Shown here: positions 1 to 10,610 of the stretch, piece after piece
How positions within the stretch are numbered: position 1 is the first letter of the stretch
How the letters are laid out: every line of letters starts with the position of its first letter
Assembly: GCA_905147135.1 (NCBI GenBank)
Contig: LR990064.1
Coordinates: 13,534,001 to 13,598,000 of the forward strand
Source: Blastobasis lacticolella
Lineage: Eukaryota > Arthropoda > Insecta > Lepidoptera > Blastobasidae
Reading direction: 5' to 3'
Length of the DNA stretch: 64,000 nt
The notes under the pieces: generated by a model
What the model was told of the DNA's origin: nothing
Database searches by the model: none
The model's input: the letters and a program-made list of their open reading frames with translations, nothing else
Made by a program: the position numbers and the translations under genes

Positions 1-407
1 ATTCAGTATTATAATAAAATACCTAACGACATAGTCGAGCTGCCTATAAATAAATTTAAGTCTGTTGTAAAGACCACTTTATGTAGAAAAGCATATAACG
101 TAAATGACTATGTTACAGATAAAAATGCTTGGAGTGACAACATTCGGTTAAATTAAAATTAAATAATTGATATGTGGTAAATGTTTTGACATTTTAATAT
201 TCATTTTTGACATTTAATTAATTTATATAAATTATATTTCATACATTGTATGTTAGACGTACCTATATCGATTTGACATTTTCTAATAATTTTTATTTAT
301 TGTTTATGTGATTACTGTTAAGTGTGGACATTGTATTAACGTTCAATAAGTGTATTTTTGATACCTATGTTGAATAAAATTAATTGATTATGATTATGAT
401 TATAATG
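1..407 (+). mobile_element. 3' end of a jockey/CR1-like LINE (RT C-terminus, 3'UTR, tail)
   Basis: Frame 1 is open from base 1 to a stop at 154-156 and reads 'YNKIPNDIVELPINKFK' and 'DKNAW', a C-terminal signature of a common lepidopteran LINE reverse transcriptase. The same 'PINKFK' wording recurs in the minus-strand LINE at 997-2874, so the two are related. About 250 bases of AT-rich 3' untranslated sequence follow, ending in a (TGATTA)n-like tail at about 385-405. The element enters from outside the window, so its 5' extent is unknown. It is a remnant here and contributes no host gene. Confidence 0.75.
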
Positions 408-607
408 ACCCGGATGTGTTCTCGCGCGCGAAAGCCCGGGGTCCGCCTTAACTATAATCAATCATATGTGTAACAATGGTCCAATCTTGTCAGATTCCCC
501 TCTTAACAGAAGATTCAGATGGCAGTCGTTTGTCTGATCTGCCAAATTCTGGATCATGGTCACGGCAGACCCCGTGCTCTGGCACGCGAGAGCACAACCC
601 GGATATT
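408..607. repeat. Foldback repeat with imperfect inverted arms
   Basis: The left arm begins 'acccggatgtgttctcgcgc' and continues through a GGGGTCCGCCTTaACTAtaATC block. The right arm (about 550-605) is its imperfect reverse complement and ends in '...gagcacaacccggat'. The centre carries 'cagattcccctcttaacag', also an inverted motif. Related half or whole copies lie at 16370-16510, 28800-28960, 39450-39600, 48120-48270, 56590-56770 and 61240-61400. It is a non-coding dispersed MITE-like repeat. Confidence 0.6.
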
Positions 608-719
608 GACACCAAGACGATTATTGTGTCTACTTTAGATTCAATCTGTTGAAACTATGACTTTTGTCATAGTGTGAAGTGTTTGCACACTTGGCAAGCA
701 AATGGCATTTACTAATAAT

Positions 720-996
720 GTTATATTAGAAAACGCTGATCGCCATTTTAAGCCTATTCACTCTAGCCTTGAAGGTGTCTAGATTATAATGATCAGGGAA
801 CACACCAGCAGGCAACGCGTTCCATCAATCTATCTATCGTTATATGGTTAATAAATAAAGAACATTCCATTGAAATCTGCAGCGCTCCAGGAGCTACGAT
901 GCAACAGACACACAGATACATATGTAAAATTAAGAACACTCGTCTTTTTGGTTCGGTGGTCTAAAAATGTCGTATGAAGCTGTATTTAATTTCACA
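720..996 (-). repeat. LINE C-terminal scrap and dispersed repeat
   Basis: On the minus strand about 770-830 reads a '[15 protein letters not shown]' motif, the C-terminus of a jockey-type LINE that recurs inside every tandem unit (for example 10165-10610). Bases about 850-1000 match a dispersed repeat at 17080-17230 and 57310-57470 ('gagctacgatgc', 'cagatacacatgtaaaatta'). The stretch between 610 and 770 shows nothing I recognise. Confidence 0.5.
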
Positions 997-2874
997 TTAA
1001 GCAGTTAGGCTAGGGTTAGGTTTGTAAGTTATTTTTTTAAATTTGTTTATAGGCTGTTCCTTAATTGCCAGTGGAATTTTATTAAATATTGATATAGCCA
1101 TCGAATAACATTGCTTCAAATACAAAGTAGAATTTGGTGTAACTTCGTGTACAAGGCGAAATGGATTTCGCGAATTTCTCAAAAATATATCCTTTGCAAC
1201 TTTAAATAAGCTGCGGTGACCTCTAACAAACTTTGCGACCTCAAATATATACAAGCATGGAAGAGTTAGTACGTTTAGAGATCTAAATAGAGGACGACAT
1301 GGTTCATACGGAGGCACTCTACAGATAGCTCGTATACATTTTTTTTGGACAACAAATGCCTTATTTATATCTGTGCTGTTTCCCCAAATCAACAATCCAT
1401 ACCGGAGCACAGATTCCACATAAGCATAATAAGCTGTAACGGCTGCATTTTTTGATGCTGATAATACTAACTTGTGCAGCGCATAACAAAAACTGTTTAA
1501 TCTATTACAAACACTGTTTACGTGATGCTTCCAATTTAGTAATTCGTCAACTGCTATTCCCAAAAACGTCACATCTTGAGTTTTTCTTAAAATTGTACCA
1601 TCGATGTCAATATTATTCAATTCATTGCATTTATTAAAATTTATGAAATTTGATTTGTCAATATTAATGTCTAAATTATTATCATTAGTCCATACTAAAA
1701 TAGATTGAAGAACAATACGAATGTCATTTTTATGGTTATTTATTCCTAGTTTTTTATTTGTCGTCACTACAATCGAGAGGTCGTCAGCGAACAATATACT
1801 TTTATAATTATTTAATTCAATTAGGTCATATATGTACAGGATAAATAATAAAGGTCCCAGTACGCTTCCTTGGGGAACACCTGAGTTATTACCCCTATAG
1901 TCTGATCTATGATTTTGTAGCACCTGTTTATCATTTAGTTTTGATATCTCAACGCATTGCTGCCTATCTTCTAAGTAGGATTTTATCCAACTTAGAGCTG
2001 GCCCTCTAACTCCATTGCTTTCTAATTTCGATAACAGCAATTTATGAGAAACTAAGTCGAAAGCTTTGGTCATATCGAAAAATAATGCACTGACAAAGTA
2101 CTGTTCATTAAATGCTCTTAGAATTTCTGTTATGAGATCAAACGCAGCATGCGTGGTAGACTTATTCTTCTGGAAGCCATATTGACATTTGTGGATAACA
2201 TTATATTTTCCAAAAAAACTTGTCAACCTGCTATGCATTACGTTCTCGAAAATTTTTGAAAAAATTGGTATCAACGTGATAGGCCTATAATTACCCATTG
2301 AAGTTCTATCTTTCTTTTTGTACAAAGGCTTTACAATAGACTTTTTAAGCCTTTCTGGGAAGACTCCTGTCTCCATAGACAGATTTACTAGGTATGCAAG
2401 CACCTCACTAATCTCAAACTTGCATTCTTTTATAATTTGCGTAGAGATACCGTCATAACCTTCCGCGTTGGTATTGTTCAATGACATAATAACTTTTGTA
2501 ATATCATTTGCGGTAACAGGATTGAGATATATTGTGTCATTTACTTTGCTTTTATTTTTTGTTAATTTTAAATTTGGATTTTGTTTATTCATCATAGTTA
2601 TTAAATAATTATTAAACGCTTCAGCTATGTCAATTCCGTCTAGTAATTGATTACCATTATTGTCAATTTTTTCTATGTACCTATTCCTAAGTGTGCCATT
2701 TAGCTCATTATTAATAATCTGCCATATAGATTTACTTTTATTCTTACTACTAGCTAAGTATTTTTGATTTTGCTTTCTTTTTGAATGCGATATACATTTC
2801 TTGAACACTTTATTGTATTCGAGATATGTTTGTTTTGTCACTTTATTTTTGTCCTTATAGTACTTATATCGCAA
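997..2874 (-). CDS. LINE reverse transcriptase (jockey/CR1-like)
   Basis: This 625-codon frame encodes the polymerase half of a LINE ORF2, which copies element RNA into DNA at a nicked target. The RT core is complete: 'NYRPITLIPIFSKIFE' near residue 195, the catalytic block 'FFDMTKAFDLVS' near 265, 'GVPQGSVLGP' near 332, and the catalytic 'FADDLSIVV' near 362. The thumb and C-terminus follow, ending 'PINKFKKITYK' before an abrupt stop. The true frame continues upstream as 'WITKGLKVSS' in another register (2875-2940), so the first ATG is only a consequence of a frameshift. It is probably inactive, although the catalytic residues are intact. Confidence 0.85.
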   Translation of the reverse strand: MRYKYYKDKNKVTKQTYLEYNKVFKKCISHSKRKQNQKYLASSKNKSKSIWQIINNELNGTLRNRYIEKIDNNGNQLLDGIDIAEAFNNYLITMMNKQNPNLKLTKNKSKVNDTIYLNPVTANDITKVIMSLNNTNAEGYDGISTQIIKECKFEISEVLAYLVNLSMETGVFPERLKKSIVKPLYKKKDRTSMGNYRPITLIPIFSKIFENVMHSRLTSFFGKYNVIHKCQYGFQKNKSTTHAAFDLITEILRAFNEQYFVSALFFDMTKAFDLVSHKLLLSKLESNGVRGPALSWIKSYLEDRQQCVEISKLNDKQVLQNHRSDYRGNNSGVPQGSVLGPLLFILYIYDLIELNNYKSILFADDLSIVVTTNKKLGINNHKNDIRIVLQSILVWTNDNNLDINIDKSNFINFNKCNELNNIDIDGTILRKTQDVTFLGIAVDELLNWKHHVNSVCNRLNSFCYALHKLVLSASKNAAVTAYYAYVESVLRYGLLIWGNSTDINKAFVVQKKCIRAICRVPPYEPCRPLFRSLNVLTLPCLYIFEVAKFVRGHRSLFKVAKDIFLRNSRNPFRLVHEVTPNSTLYLKQCYSMAISIFNKIPLAIKEQPINKFKKITYKPNPSLTA

Positions 2875-3153
2875 AACCCTTGTTTAAGGCTGCTTACTTT
2901 AAGGCCTTTGGTTATCCATTTTAACTTAGTAGTTGTATTTTTTGTTTTGTATCATGTTTAAAAAACTACTGAAAGATTTTATTCTGAGTAAGAGGTCGTA
3001 GGCAATGAGTGATGAGCTTGGCGTAGTCATTATCACATTTTGTATCTAGTGAATGTATATATAATAGGTATATGTTTATTGTATTTTTTTTTTAATAGTA
3101 ATTGTATTTATAGTATTCAATTTAATTTAATCTTATATATATTTTTTTAGCAC

Positions 3154-4035
3154 CTACTTAATCACTCTCTGCATGGTCTGCTGGTTGACTGTTAGACAAA
3201 GCCTCAATGGCTTTAAGTCCGCCAATTGCTGTAATTTGTGCAATAAAGTTTTTAAATAAAATAAATAAATTATTTTAACTGTTGGGAAACATTGGTTGTA
3301 CAGTAAGCAGAACAGATCATGAAATTCATCAAAAGCTGTATTAAGGTCTGTTTCACTGTATACTTGATGGAATGATAATTGACTTAGATAGCCCTTAAAC
3401 AACTTTATGTTATCTTGCGAGTAACATTTGTTGAATGTATATATTGTCTTAGGTAGTACACACTTCTTTTTAACTGGTATACTTATTACTTGTGCCGTAT
3501 CATGGTCCGATAGATTCATCGTAAGTGTTGTGCCCTTGACGCTCTTCACGTTACTAAAAATGTGATCTATACACGATTTACCACGAGTAGGTGCTGTTAT
3601 GTGCTGATTGAAGTTGTAACCTTGTGTGATATCAAGCAGCATTTTAGCATTGTTATCATTATTTAGGGTATTTATATTTAGGTCGCCTGTTATTACAATC
3701 TTCTTTTTTGGAAATTTTAGATGTAGTTTGTACAGTAGAAATTCTAGTTTCTTAAAAAAACATTCTAAATCTGATTTGCGTTTTGAGATATTTCTGTAGA
3801 TACAGATAACCAATACGCCGTACCCAGTTAAATTTACTCCACAACATTCAAAGTTCATGTTGGTAGCTATATCATTCAGTATCAGCTCGTTATAAGGCAG
3901 TCCTTGTTTCACTAATATACATGAGCCACCCCTTTTTTTGGGTCTTGCATAACTAGCACCTAGTTGATATTTCTGCAATACGATATTCTTTCTCAGAGAA
4001 AGAGCGTTACCATTTACGCCGTAATGCTTCATCAT
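3154..4035 (-). CDS. LINE AP-type endonuclease domain
   Basis: This 293-codon frame encodes the APE-like endonuclease of the same retrotransposon, the enzyme that nicks target DNA to prime reverse transcription. Visible motifs are 'GGSCILVK' near residue 37, the catalytic 'GDLNIN' near 117, 'CIDHIFSN' near 155, and the C-terminal catalytic 'SDHDTAQ' near 176. The N-terminal part that should carry the 'ETWL' glutamate is missing, so the domain is 5'-truncated. The final 40 residues look out of frame and end in the AT-rich interruption that separates this frame from the RT frame at 2874. Confidence 0.8.
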   Translation of the reverse strand: MMKHYGVNGNALSLRKNIVLQKYQLGASYARPKKRGGSCILVKQGLPYNELILNDIATNMNFECCGVNLTGYGVLVICIYRNISKRKSDLECFFKKLEFLLYKLHLKFPKKKIVITGDLNINTLNNDNNAKMLLDITQGYNFNQHITAPTRGKSCIDHIFSNVKSVKGTTLTMNLSDHDTAQVISIPVKKKCVLPKTIYTFNKCYSQDNIKLFKGYLSQLSFHQVYSETDLNTAFDEFHDLFCLLYNQCFPTVKIIYLFYLKTLLHKLQQLADLKPLRLCLTVNQQTMQRVIK

Positions 4036-4090
4036 TTTTAGAGAGGGACTATTTCACCAAATCAGTAAAGGTCCCTTCGTCGACACTGTT

Positions 4091-4749
4091 GTTTAAAATA
4101 TGTGAGAGCTGTGGAGCTATGTTTTTTATGATGCTTTTTATTACATAGACACTACATATCCTCAGTTCTCTTCATGTTCAGAGAGTTGAAACATTCAGAG
4201 GACTGAGTGTTAGTTTTGCTTCAACCTTATTTTACTATCGCGTTTGCATTAACGTGGAAATTACTATGAAGAAAAAACTTAATTTACCATTCGATGTCGT
4301 CATACATAAGAACGTTTGATATTATAATTTAATTGATATTCTAATTCTAGTTGTTAATCTTAATAACAGGGGTTCGTAAATTAGATTTACCCTACCTTTT
4401 AAAACTTCTTGCATAATAGTCTGCTCAAGGATAGATATTAGATAGGACCATCAATTTGGGATTGCCCAGCAAAATTAGCAAACTGTATTGCTGTTTGTTA
4501 GCTTTAGTTCGAGGTATTAAGTCATTGATTGACCACATTAATATCAGTGAATTAATATAGAATATTTTGTTAAATAAGTGGATAGTTAGTCCAATTTTTG
4601 TTTACAGGCTATATTACTGTTTGTTTGCCAGTTAGTTGGTAATAGGTACTTGACTGGAGCCTTCTCCACAACAGTGGAGGGCTTTGCCATAATATATAAT
4701 ATTTTGTAAAGTGAAGAACTAAATTAGCAGTTTATAATATAATATAATA
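4091..4749. other. Unassigned AT-rich spacer
   Basis: No open frame of note, no tandem array and no repeat shared with the rest of the window was seen. The stretch 'ttctccacaacagtggagggctttg' at about 4663-4687 resembles the tail of a retroelement C-terminus, but I cannot assign it. Confidence 0.4.
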
Positions 4750-4992
4750 AAACGCGTCTTGCCCCAAAGTAAGCAAAACTTGTATTCTGGGTGTTAGATA
4801 ACTGATAAACTACTTATAAACTTTTTTTACTTGTATAAATTTTTTAATACATACTTATTATACATCCTACACCCAGACCCGTAACAGAAATTAAATTCAT
4901 CAATTCAATTTCTGCTCGGCCGGGAATCGAACCCGGAACATCTGCGTGGTAGACTGGCATGTAAACCAACTGAACTACTCAGGTCGTCTTGT
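4750..4992 (-). mobile_element. tRNA-derived SINE
   Basis: Read on the minus strand, it starts with a tRNA-like head: 'cctgagtagttcagttgg' resembles an A box and 'gggttcgattcccgg' is a perfect T-arm with B box. A body follows containing 'aatttctgttacgggtctgg' and ending near 'caagttttgcttactttggg'. The same body and 3' end recur on the plus strand at 8197-8566 and 19885-20130. Unlike a true tRNA gene, the anticodon arm is not convincing and a 170-base non-tRNA body is attached. The internal promoter boxes are best preserved in this copy. Confidence 0.8.
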
Positions 4993-5567
4993 ACGTATAA
5001 GAGAGTAATAAATAGATATTAACATATTTTTGTGGGGTTATTTGCCTAATGATAAGATTGAATAATAAAATATATTATTTATTTATTTCTCTCACAACAT
5101 TAACACAAACTATATATTCATGAAATTCATATCAAAGGTAGCTTCATGTATTCCTTCCTAATACATTATATTCGTGTTGGAATTTCTGCTGTCCCGGTTG
5201 GTTGTCAATTTCAGGCCGCCCAGTGCCGACGAATATTTTCAAATATGGTGAAGACACGACGCGCTGCCTGCGAGGTGATTGAATGCAAGCTGCAGCTGGC
5301 GCTAGACGACCTCAAAAACACTAACCCCTCTTCGACCAGCTATTGGAGGAACGCATAGACGCGGAATTGAAGATCCAAAGCGTCATTGGCACTATCACTC
5401 AGTTGAAGAGTAATCTTGCTTCTATGCATAAGGAGTACTTGGAAGTAACCAGGGACAGAGACGAGATAAGCAACGTACTCGCAGAACAGCAGACCTGTCA
5501 CAGGAATTACACAAGTACCTTAAGCAGAATCTCAGAACTGGAGCTAGCTCTGAGCGAGGCTTACAAT

Positions 5568-5826
5568 CATCATCACAGCCCGTAACAGTCCACTGCAGGA
5601 CTCAGGGTCTCTCTCACGAAAGGGGAGGTTATTGCCATAATCTCCACGCTTGGCAGGCGGGTTGGAGATCGCAGTGTTTAAATATAACAATGGAAAATGC
5701 TGCTGCCCATTTTCCAGACTACGGAGACTCTTGATCTTTTGCCTCGAAAACATTAGTCGCCTTGTACGACACCAACTAGTGTAAGGGGTTGGTGCTATTC
5801 TACTCTGCCGGACACCACACGGCCAT
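5568..5826 (-). mobile_element. SINE-like retroposon inserted in LINE ORF1
   Basis: This is a 260-base element whose minus strand begins 'ggccgtgtggtgtccggcag' and ends in a (GATGAT)n tail. It separates 'LSEAYN' from the downstream ORF1 coiled coil. The inverted LINE copy at 46410-46705 lacks it at this point and reads straight through ('SEAHNIITKYDQ'), giving an empty site. Relatives lie at 46017-46283 (full, with target duplication) and, more diverged, in intron 3 of each gene A copy (14785-14995, 27210-27415, 37830-38035, 49655-49865, 55225-55435). Confidence 0.7.
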
Positions 5827-6289
5827 ATTATAATAAAATATGAGCAGTCTTGCGACTCACACCAAAAATCCCAGTGTCTTTATGATGAGCTTGTAGAACC
5901 AGAATATAATCACCAATCAGTGTCTGAGAACACTTCTAACCCATGTAACTCCTGGAATTAGATCACATCAATGTCATCTTTGCATAATAACGAGTACCTA
6001 AAATAAAGTCATCAAGGCAAAACAAAAATATTTACTATTTATCCCAGACAACGAATCAGTTACGAAAGGATTTTGAAGAATGTAATTCTAAATTGGTAAG
6101 CGCGCAACAAACTCATACCACGGAGACACACGAATAGTATAAAAAAATTAAAAAATCGCTAATAGATTTAAATATAGTCAATAGAAAATATAAAATTGCA
6201 CAACATGAAATCATTACTTTGAGAGAAGCTACCTCTGAAATGGTCAAATTGTCTAATGAAAACACACATGATCGAACGACTGAAGACTG

Positions 6290-6790
6290 CCAAAGTGTGT
6301 CGCTTGGCAGCTTCAGCGCCCCGCGCCCCGGCCGCAAATCACTGTCGTCGCCCCCGAGGCGCACGCTGCGAGTACCGCGGCCCCCGCGGTTAACGTCGCG
6401 CCCGCGGTCACCGGGTCTAAGGTCTTAGCCAACCCGGCCTTCGCGGCCACTTTTTCCACCGACGCCATTTTTACTTCGTACCTGCTGTCAGCGGGCCTCA
6501 CAAAGCCTCAGCCGCCCCGGCCGTCGCGGCCACCTCTTATGCCGCCGCTGCGAGGAAAACGACGCGCTCTACAGCCCACGTGGCCCACATCCAGCTCGCG
6601 GTCGACGAGCCATTCAAGGCCACAGCCGCATCAGTCATTGCGGCCACCTCCTATGCCACCATAGGAAGGAGATCGACGCACTCTACGGCCCCCGTGGCCC
6701 ACACACAGCCTGCGGTCGCCACGCCACACAAGACCTCAGCCGCCCCAGCCATTGTGGTCACCTCTTATGCCGCCGCCACAACGAGATTGG
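6290..6790 (+). repeat. GC-rich Ala-repeat segment of LINE ORF1
   Basis: An abrupt GC-rich island in AT-rich DNA. In one frame it encodes about three copies of a 38-residue repeat with the shape 'PHKxSAAPAVxxTSYAAA', corresponding to a 114-base DNA period with conserved 'gcggccacctcctatgcc'. In U1 the frame linking it to the upstream coiled coil is broken. U2 has lost most of the repeat (jump at about 18510), whereas U3 and U4 keep it. Low-complexity linkers occur in LINE ORF1 proteins, but I know of no family for this one. Confidence 0.6.
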
Positions 6791-8196
6791 CGAGCACTAC
6801 GGACACGGCAAAGAATTCAATACGCACTAAAATATATTCCGATACGCTTGGCACAGGCATGAGCATATTAATAGGTAATGATGACAGTAAATCTGTTTGT
6901 AATCACTGTTTACCAAACTGATCATTTAATGAGATAATAAATGTGGCTAGTCAACAATGTAATGAAGACCGTACCAATATTATAGTATTGGGCGGAAATA
7001 GCATGGGAATAACTAGAAAAGATAACGTAGAGTTTTCAAAAAATTCAGTCCAATAATTTAAATAAAATTACTTTGTGTGCTTTCCCATATACAAATAATT
7101 ACCCTAAGTTAAATAGACGTATTCATAGACTGAATACATGTTTATATAATTTGACTCGTTATGGTAACGCATTTTCATTTTTTGTCGTCAACAAATTTGT
7201 TGTAATATTATTTGTACAAATGATACTTTATATCTCAGGAAAAAGAACAATAAGTATATTGCTACATTGTTAGCTTATAATATTAATTGTTATAACAATA
7301 TTAGCGTAAGTAGGGTTGACCAGAGCTTCTGCTCGTTATCATCTAAGAGCAAAGGATGCTCTTTGGACTAGATTTTAAGACAAAAGAAAAGCCTAAGAAT
7401 TGTTTACGATTAATTCACCAAAATATACAAGTTTTTTCTGGCAAAGAGCATGAAATAGAATTACATTTAAAGAAAACTCCTGTAGGAGTTTTGTGTTTAA
7501 CTGAGCACTGGCTGAGAGAATCTGAGATGTCATTTATTTATCTAACTATAAGTAAGTAGTACGTAGTAAGAGAATAATAAGCTTATTCCGTAGTTTTAAT
7601 CTTAATTATGTATTTTTAGAGACACATTGCACAGAATCTTCAGCGACTTGCATCGACAATGTGTTCTGCTGTTGCGAGGTCAACGAAAGGGCTATTATAA
7701 ATTTTTCAAGATCTGACCATAGTGGACAATTCGTTGTTTTTGATTTTTCGGAACATTGTAGACCAATTACTCAGACCGAAATTGAACACTTCAAACAAGC
7801 CTTATCGGAGACCATTGCCGGCCTTTGTGTTGATTCTCACGACCCAAACATTCTATGTTCTGATATGTTCAATTCTGTCAATAATGTTTATCAAAGTGTT
7901 TTACGCAAAAAAGAATAAAAAGTAACTGTAAATCTAAATGTAATTATTGGGCTACTTTCGGTATCCGCAAAAGCAGAGATATAATGTTTGAACTATACGG
8001 TCAGCAAGCTTATTGCCATGATAAAGATTTTGTAGAATATGTCAAAAAATATTCAAAAACGTTTAAGAAAGTTTGTGTAGTGGAATGTAATAAATAAGGA
8101 GGCAGGTAAAACAAAGCCTCGTAATACAAATTATAAAATCAAAACAGAAACCAGAACTATTACCGCAAAGAAAGAAGTGGCAGAGTTGTTCCAAAC

Positions 8197-8566
8197 GACG
8201 ACGACCTGAGTGGTTCAATGGTCAACATCCGGCCGGTCAATGGCCGGTCTGTCACGCAAGAGGTCCGGGGTCCCGGGGCAGAAATTGAAATGATGAATTT
8301 TAATTTCTGTTACGGGTCTGGGTGTTCTATGTATAATAAGTATGTATTTAAAAGTATTTAAGTAGTATATCAGTTATCTAGCACCCATAGCATAGCATAT
8401 CTTATAGGGATAAGCTCGCCTTTGTACTTTGTATTGTGACTATGTTTCTAATGTGTTTTGTGCAATAAAGAGAGAGTTAATAATAGCACAAGCTTTGCTT
8501 AGTTTGGGGCTAGATGGCGCTGTGTGAATTTGTCCACGAATATTTATTTATTTTATTTTTATTCAT
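8197..8566 (+). mobile_element. tRNA-derived SINE nested in the LINE
   Basis: Same SINE as at 4750-4992, plus strand, head at 'gacgacctgagtggttcaatgg' with a decayed B box ('ggggtcccggggc'), ending in an (ATTT)n-rich tail at about 8540-8566. LINE sequence resumes directly after it ('accgaaataccgattaaaaa'), so the SINE landed in the LINE. The same nested arrangement at 19885 in U2 shows the insertion predates duplication. U3 and U4 lost it in a 1.8-kb deletion. Confidence 0.75.
8393..8482 (+). mobile_element. 90-base 5'-truncated LINE 3' end, U1 only
   Basis: It interrupts the SINE body. U2 reads 'cacccatagcacaagc' without it. The insert is flanked by a 6-base target duplication (atagca at 8387-8392 and 8483-8488). 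It contains 'gtgcaataaagagag', resembling a LINE poly(A)-signal end. Because only U1 has it, it landed after U1 and U2 separated. Confidence 0.7.
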
Positions 8567-8989
8567 TATAAACATTTTTTACCGAAATACCGATTAAAAA
8601 TACCTCACTGCTAAACTTATGTCCAATTAGTACAGAAAACTTGGTAAAAGAAAATATAGGTGCCTGTGAAAACGAATTTTGTTGTTCCGAAGTAGATGCT
8701 AAAACTATAATCAAAGCTTTTTAAAGCATTAAGTTGAAAAATACGGAGGATATTTGGGGAATGTCAGTCAGAGTTATAAGTACTGTTGTTGATATTTTAG
8801 TTGCTGGGATTAGTCCTGCAAAATGTATGCGGGATCTCGGTATCCCGGTATCGCATTCCCTAAATACGACAATATCCGTAGTACATTTTACCGAAACAAA
8901 ACACAACACTTCATGGGCGTGCGCCAAAGACCAACAATTAGTGATCTGTCAAAATTTATCATCCTATATTAGACAAAGCATAACGCTAC

Positions 8990-10110
8990 ATTCCGTGAGA
9001 AAGCAGAAGACTAATTTGCACAATTTCTCAGGCAATGCATAGTAAGGAGGCTTCGAAAGAAGCGCTTTGTACCAAATCTAATGAAAAGGCTTTCGCCTCG
9101 CTTTTTGCTGTCTAAAGCATGGTGTAAAATAAAGTCAACATTTGAAATCATTTTACCCTTTCACTTCCACATAGATCTAAAAACAAAACAAAACTTAATA
9201 ATAATATGTTCCACACATGTAGCGCTCACCAGTTTTTTTTTTTTTTTTTTTATGTCATACGGTAGGCAAACAGGCAAGCGGGCCACCTGTTGGAAAGTGG
9301 TCACCACTGCCTATAGACATTACCAACACCAAGAGTATCGCTAATGCGTTGCCCACCTCTATAACACGTTGCTCTGGCAGCAAAAAGCAAATGCCACTCC
9401 ACTGCCAAAGCCACGGTTCCCCAAATCCCCACCCCATGGAGCACTGGAAACCTTACTCACCGGCAGAAACACAATACTATTTAAAAGAGTATTATTTAGC
9501 TGCGATATTCTGTAAGGTGGAGGTACTTCCCCAGTCGGGCGGCTCCAATTCGAACGAGATACCCCGCTATGCCCTACCTCTCTTCTAGTTCTTGTTACAT
9601 TTAATTTATTGTGTCTTACCTATGACCAAGGTCTTCCGCTGGAGATCCGGAGACTTATTAAATAGTTTAGGGCTGGGTGACGATATTTTTTAAGTATATA
9701 ATTTGGCTATGATTGTAACTGATAACCCTATTTTGAATAGTAAAGTTTGATTACGCATTCATTTAGAGTTATTTCCGCAAAATTAATAGTTGTTACAGTT
9801 TAGTGCTGCTCGGTAATGTCTATTACTAAAAGTCAAAAGCAACCCACTCTGGACATTAACCACTTTCATAATATTTGCTTTATTTTCACTTTATTGAAAT
9901 AAATGAATGAAAACCCTTAACTACATAAATATAAAGAAAATATGAAGAAAACAAATAAAATTAAAAGTAATGTCGGCCTTTTCGCTTATAGTGATATCGG
10001 AACATTAGAGACCATTGGTTAGTGTTGTTTCTACGGTGGGGGAAAACAACGTGACGAAACCTGCACATTCATGCGACTGAATGTGTAACCATAATCCAAT
10101 CTGGTCAGGT
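8990..10110 (+). other. Non-coding spacer homologous to 60546-61210
   Basis: Apart from the SINE at 9235, this region aligns base for base with 20530-21250 (U2) and, more diverged, with 60546-61210 in the right flank. It shares 'tttaccctttcact(t)ccacatag', 'caaggtcttccgctgga' and 'gataaccctattttgaat'. No convincing coding frame is seen in the unit copies. The shared flank shows where part of the amplified unit came from. Confidence 0.6.
9235..9586 (-). mobile_element. 352-bp SINE-like retroposon, U1-specific site
   Basis: The minus strand runs from 'gaagagaggtagggcatagc' to a 3' end shared with jockey-type LINEs ('gaccactttccaacaggtgg') and a poly(A) tract (T run at 9233-9250). It is flanked by the short repeat agtt. 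The U2 site at about 20780-20790 is empty ('caccagttcttgttac'). A near-identical copy sits at a different place in U2 (23831-24178). Borrowing a LINE 3' end suggests mobilisation by that LINE. Confidence 0.8.
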
Positions 10111-10164
10111 TCCCTGCATGTAAGTCAAATGGAAGTCGCTCTTATGGAATTCTCTTTTTATAAT

Positions 10165-10610
10165 TAGACCAGCCAAGCATTTGACCACCATCTCATTCGG
10201 TGGTAAGTGACGATGCGGCCGATCACATGCCTGTCTAGGAACAGCCTATTCAATCTAGCCTTAAAGACGTTTAGATTATAATGATCAGGGAACACACTCG
10301 CAGGTAACGCATTTCATTCCTTAGCCGTACGTATTAGAAAGGTTGATGTAGATGACAGAAGATGGAAGCTCCACAACATAAGGATGAAGCGCTTGCCCGG
10401 ATCGCGTTTCCTGATGGCGTAAAGGGGCCGGTGGAATGTGGTCGTCAAACCGCTTCCAAATAAGGTCGTCAAAATCCAATCCAATCTGCCATTGTGGAAA
10501 AATCCTGAATTACGCCAAGGCCCCCCCCCCCGGCCCTCACGCGCGAGAACACTACCGGGATTTTGATGTTCTAATCCCACTAGGTGCAGGTCCATCTATG
10601 ATTAATCCTC
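10165..10610 (-). pseudogene. LINE reverse transcriptase C-terminus (decayed)
   Basis: The minus strand encodes 'TFLIRTAKE*NALPASVFPD' and continues to 'HYNLNVFKARLNRLFLDRH', the usual C-terminal block of a lepidopteran jockey-type RT. A TGG-to-TGA change makes a stop at 10314-10316. A poly-C run (about 10519-10530) marks a length-variable spot that U3 and U4 replace with 'gcggacttca'. Equivalents lie at 21380-21790, 32270-32660 and 42950-43340. Confidence 0.7.

Larger units (their letters stand above)
980..4090 (-). mobile_element. Minus-strand non-LTR retrotransposon, 5'-truncated
   Basis: Two large minus-strand open frames lie in the order expected of a LINE ORF2: an endonuclease (3154-4035) and then a reverse transcriptase (997-2874). 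The RT frame has no usual C-terminal cysteine motif or 3'UTR and runs straight into a dispersed repeat at about 1000, so the 3' end is rearranged. The endonuclease lacks its first strand, so the 5' end is cut near 4090. A frameshift at about 2875 and an AT-rich 200-base interruption between the two frames (2945-3150) make it non-autonomous. Confidence 0.8.
5245..8810 (+). mobile_element. Degenerate CR1/jockey-like LINE, composite with nested insertions
   Basis: Successive frames on the plus strand make up one decayed LINE. ORF1 starts at 5245 ('MVKTRRAACEVIECKLQL') with long coiled-coil stretches, broken at 5343 by a frameshift and at 5568 by a SINE-like insertion. From about 6800 comes a region reading 'GMSILIGNDDSK' and 'INVASQQCNEDRTNIIVLGG', compatible with the SGNH/esterase-like domain of CR1-type ORF1. 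At 7356-7559 is the endonuclease start with 'LIHQNIQ' and 'VLCLTEHWLRESE', at 7661-7918 its end with 'SDHSGQ', at 8000 'RDxMxELYGQ', and at 8600-8780 the start of the RT region. The RT catalytic core is absent. The segment from 6045 onward is repeated in U2, U3 and U4. Confidence 0.7.

Noticed and set aside
4905..4990. Functional tRNA gene on the minus strand.
   Set aside because: The T-arm and box sequences are good, but the anticodon arm is poor and a SINE body follows. The same head recurs in decayed form at 8197 and 19885.
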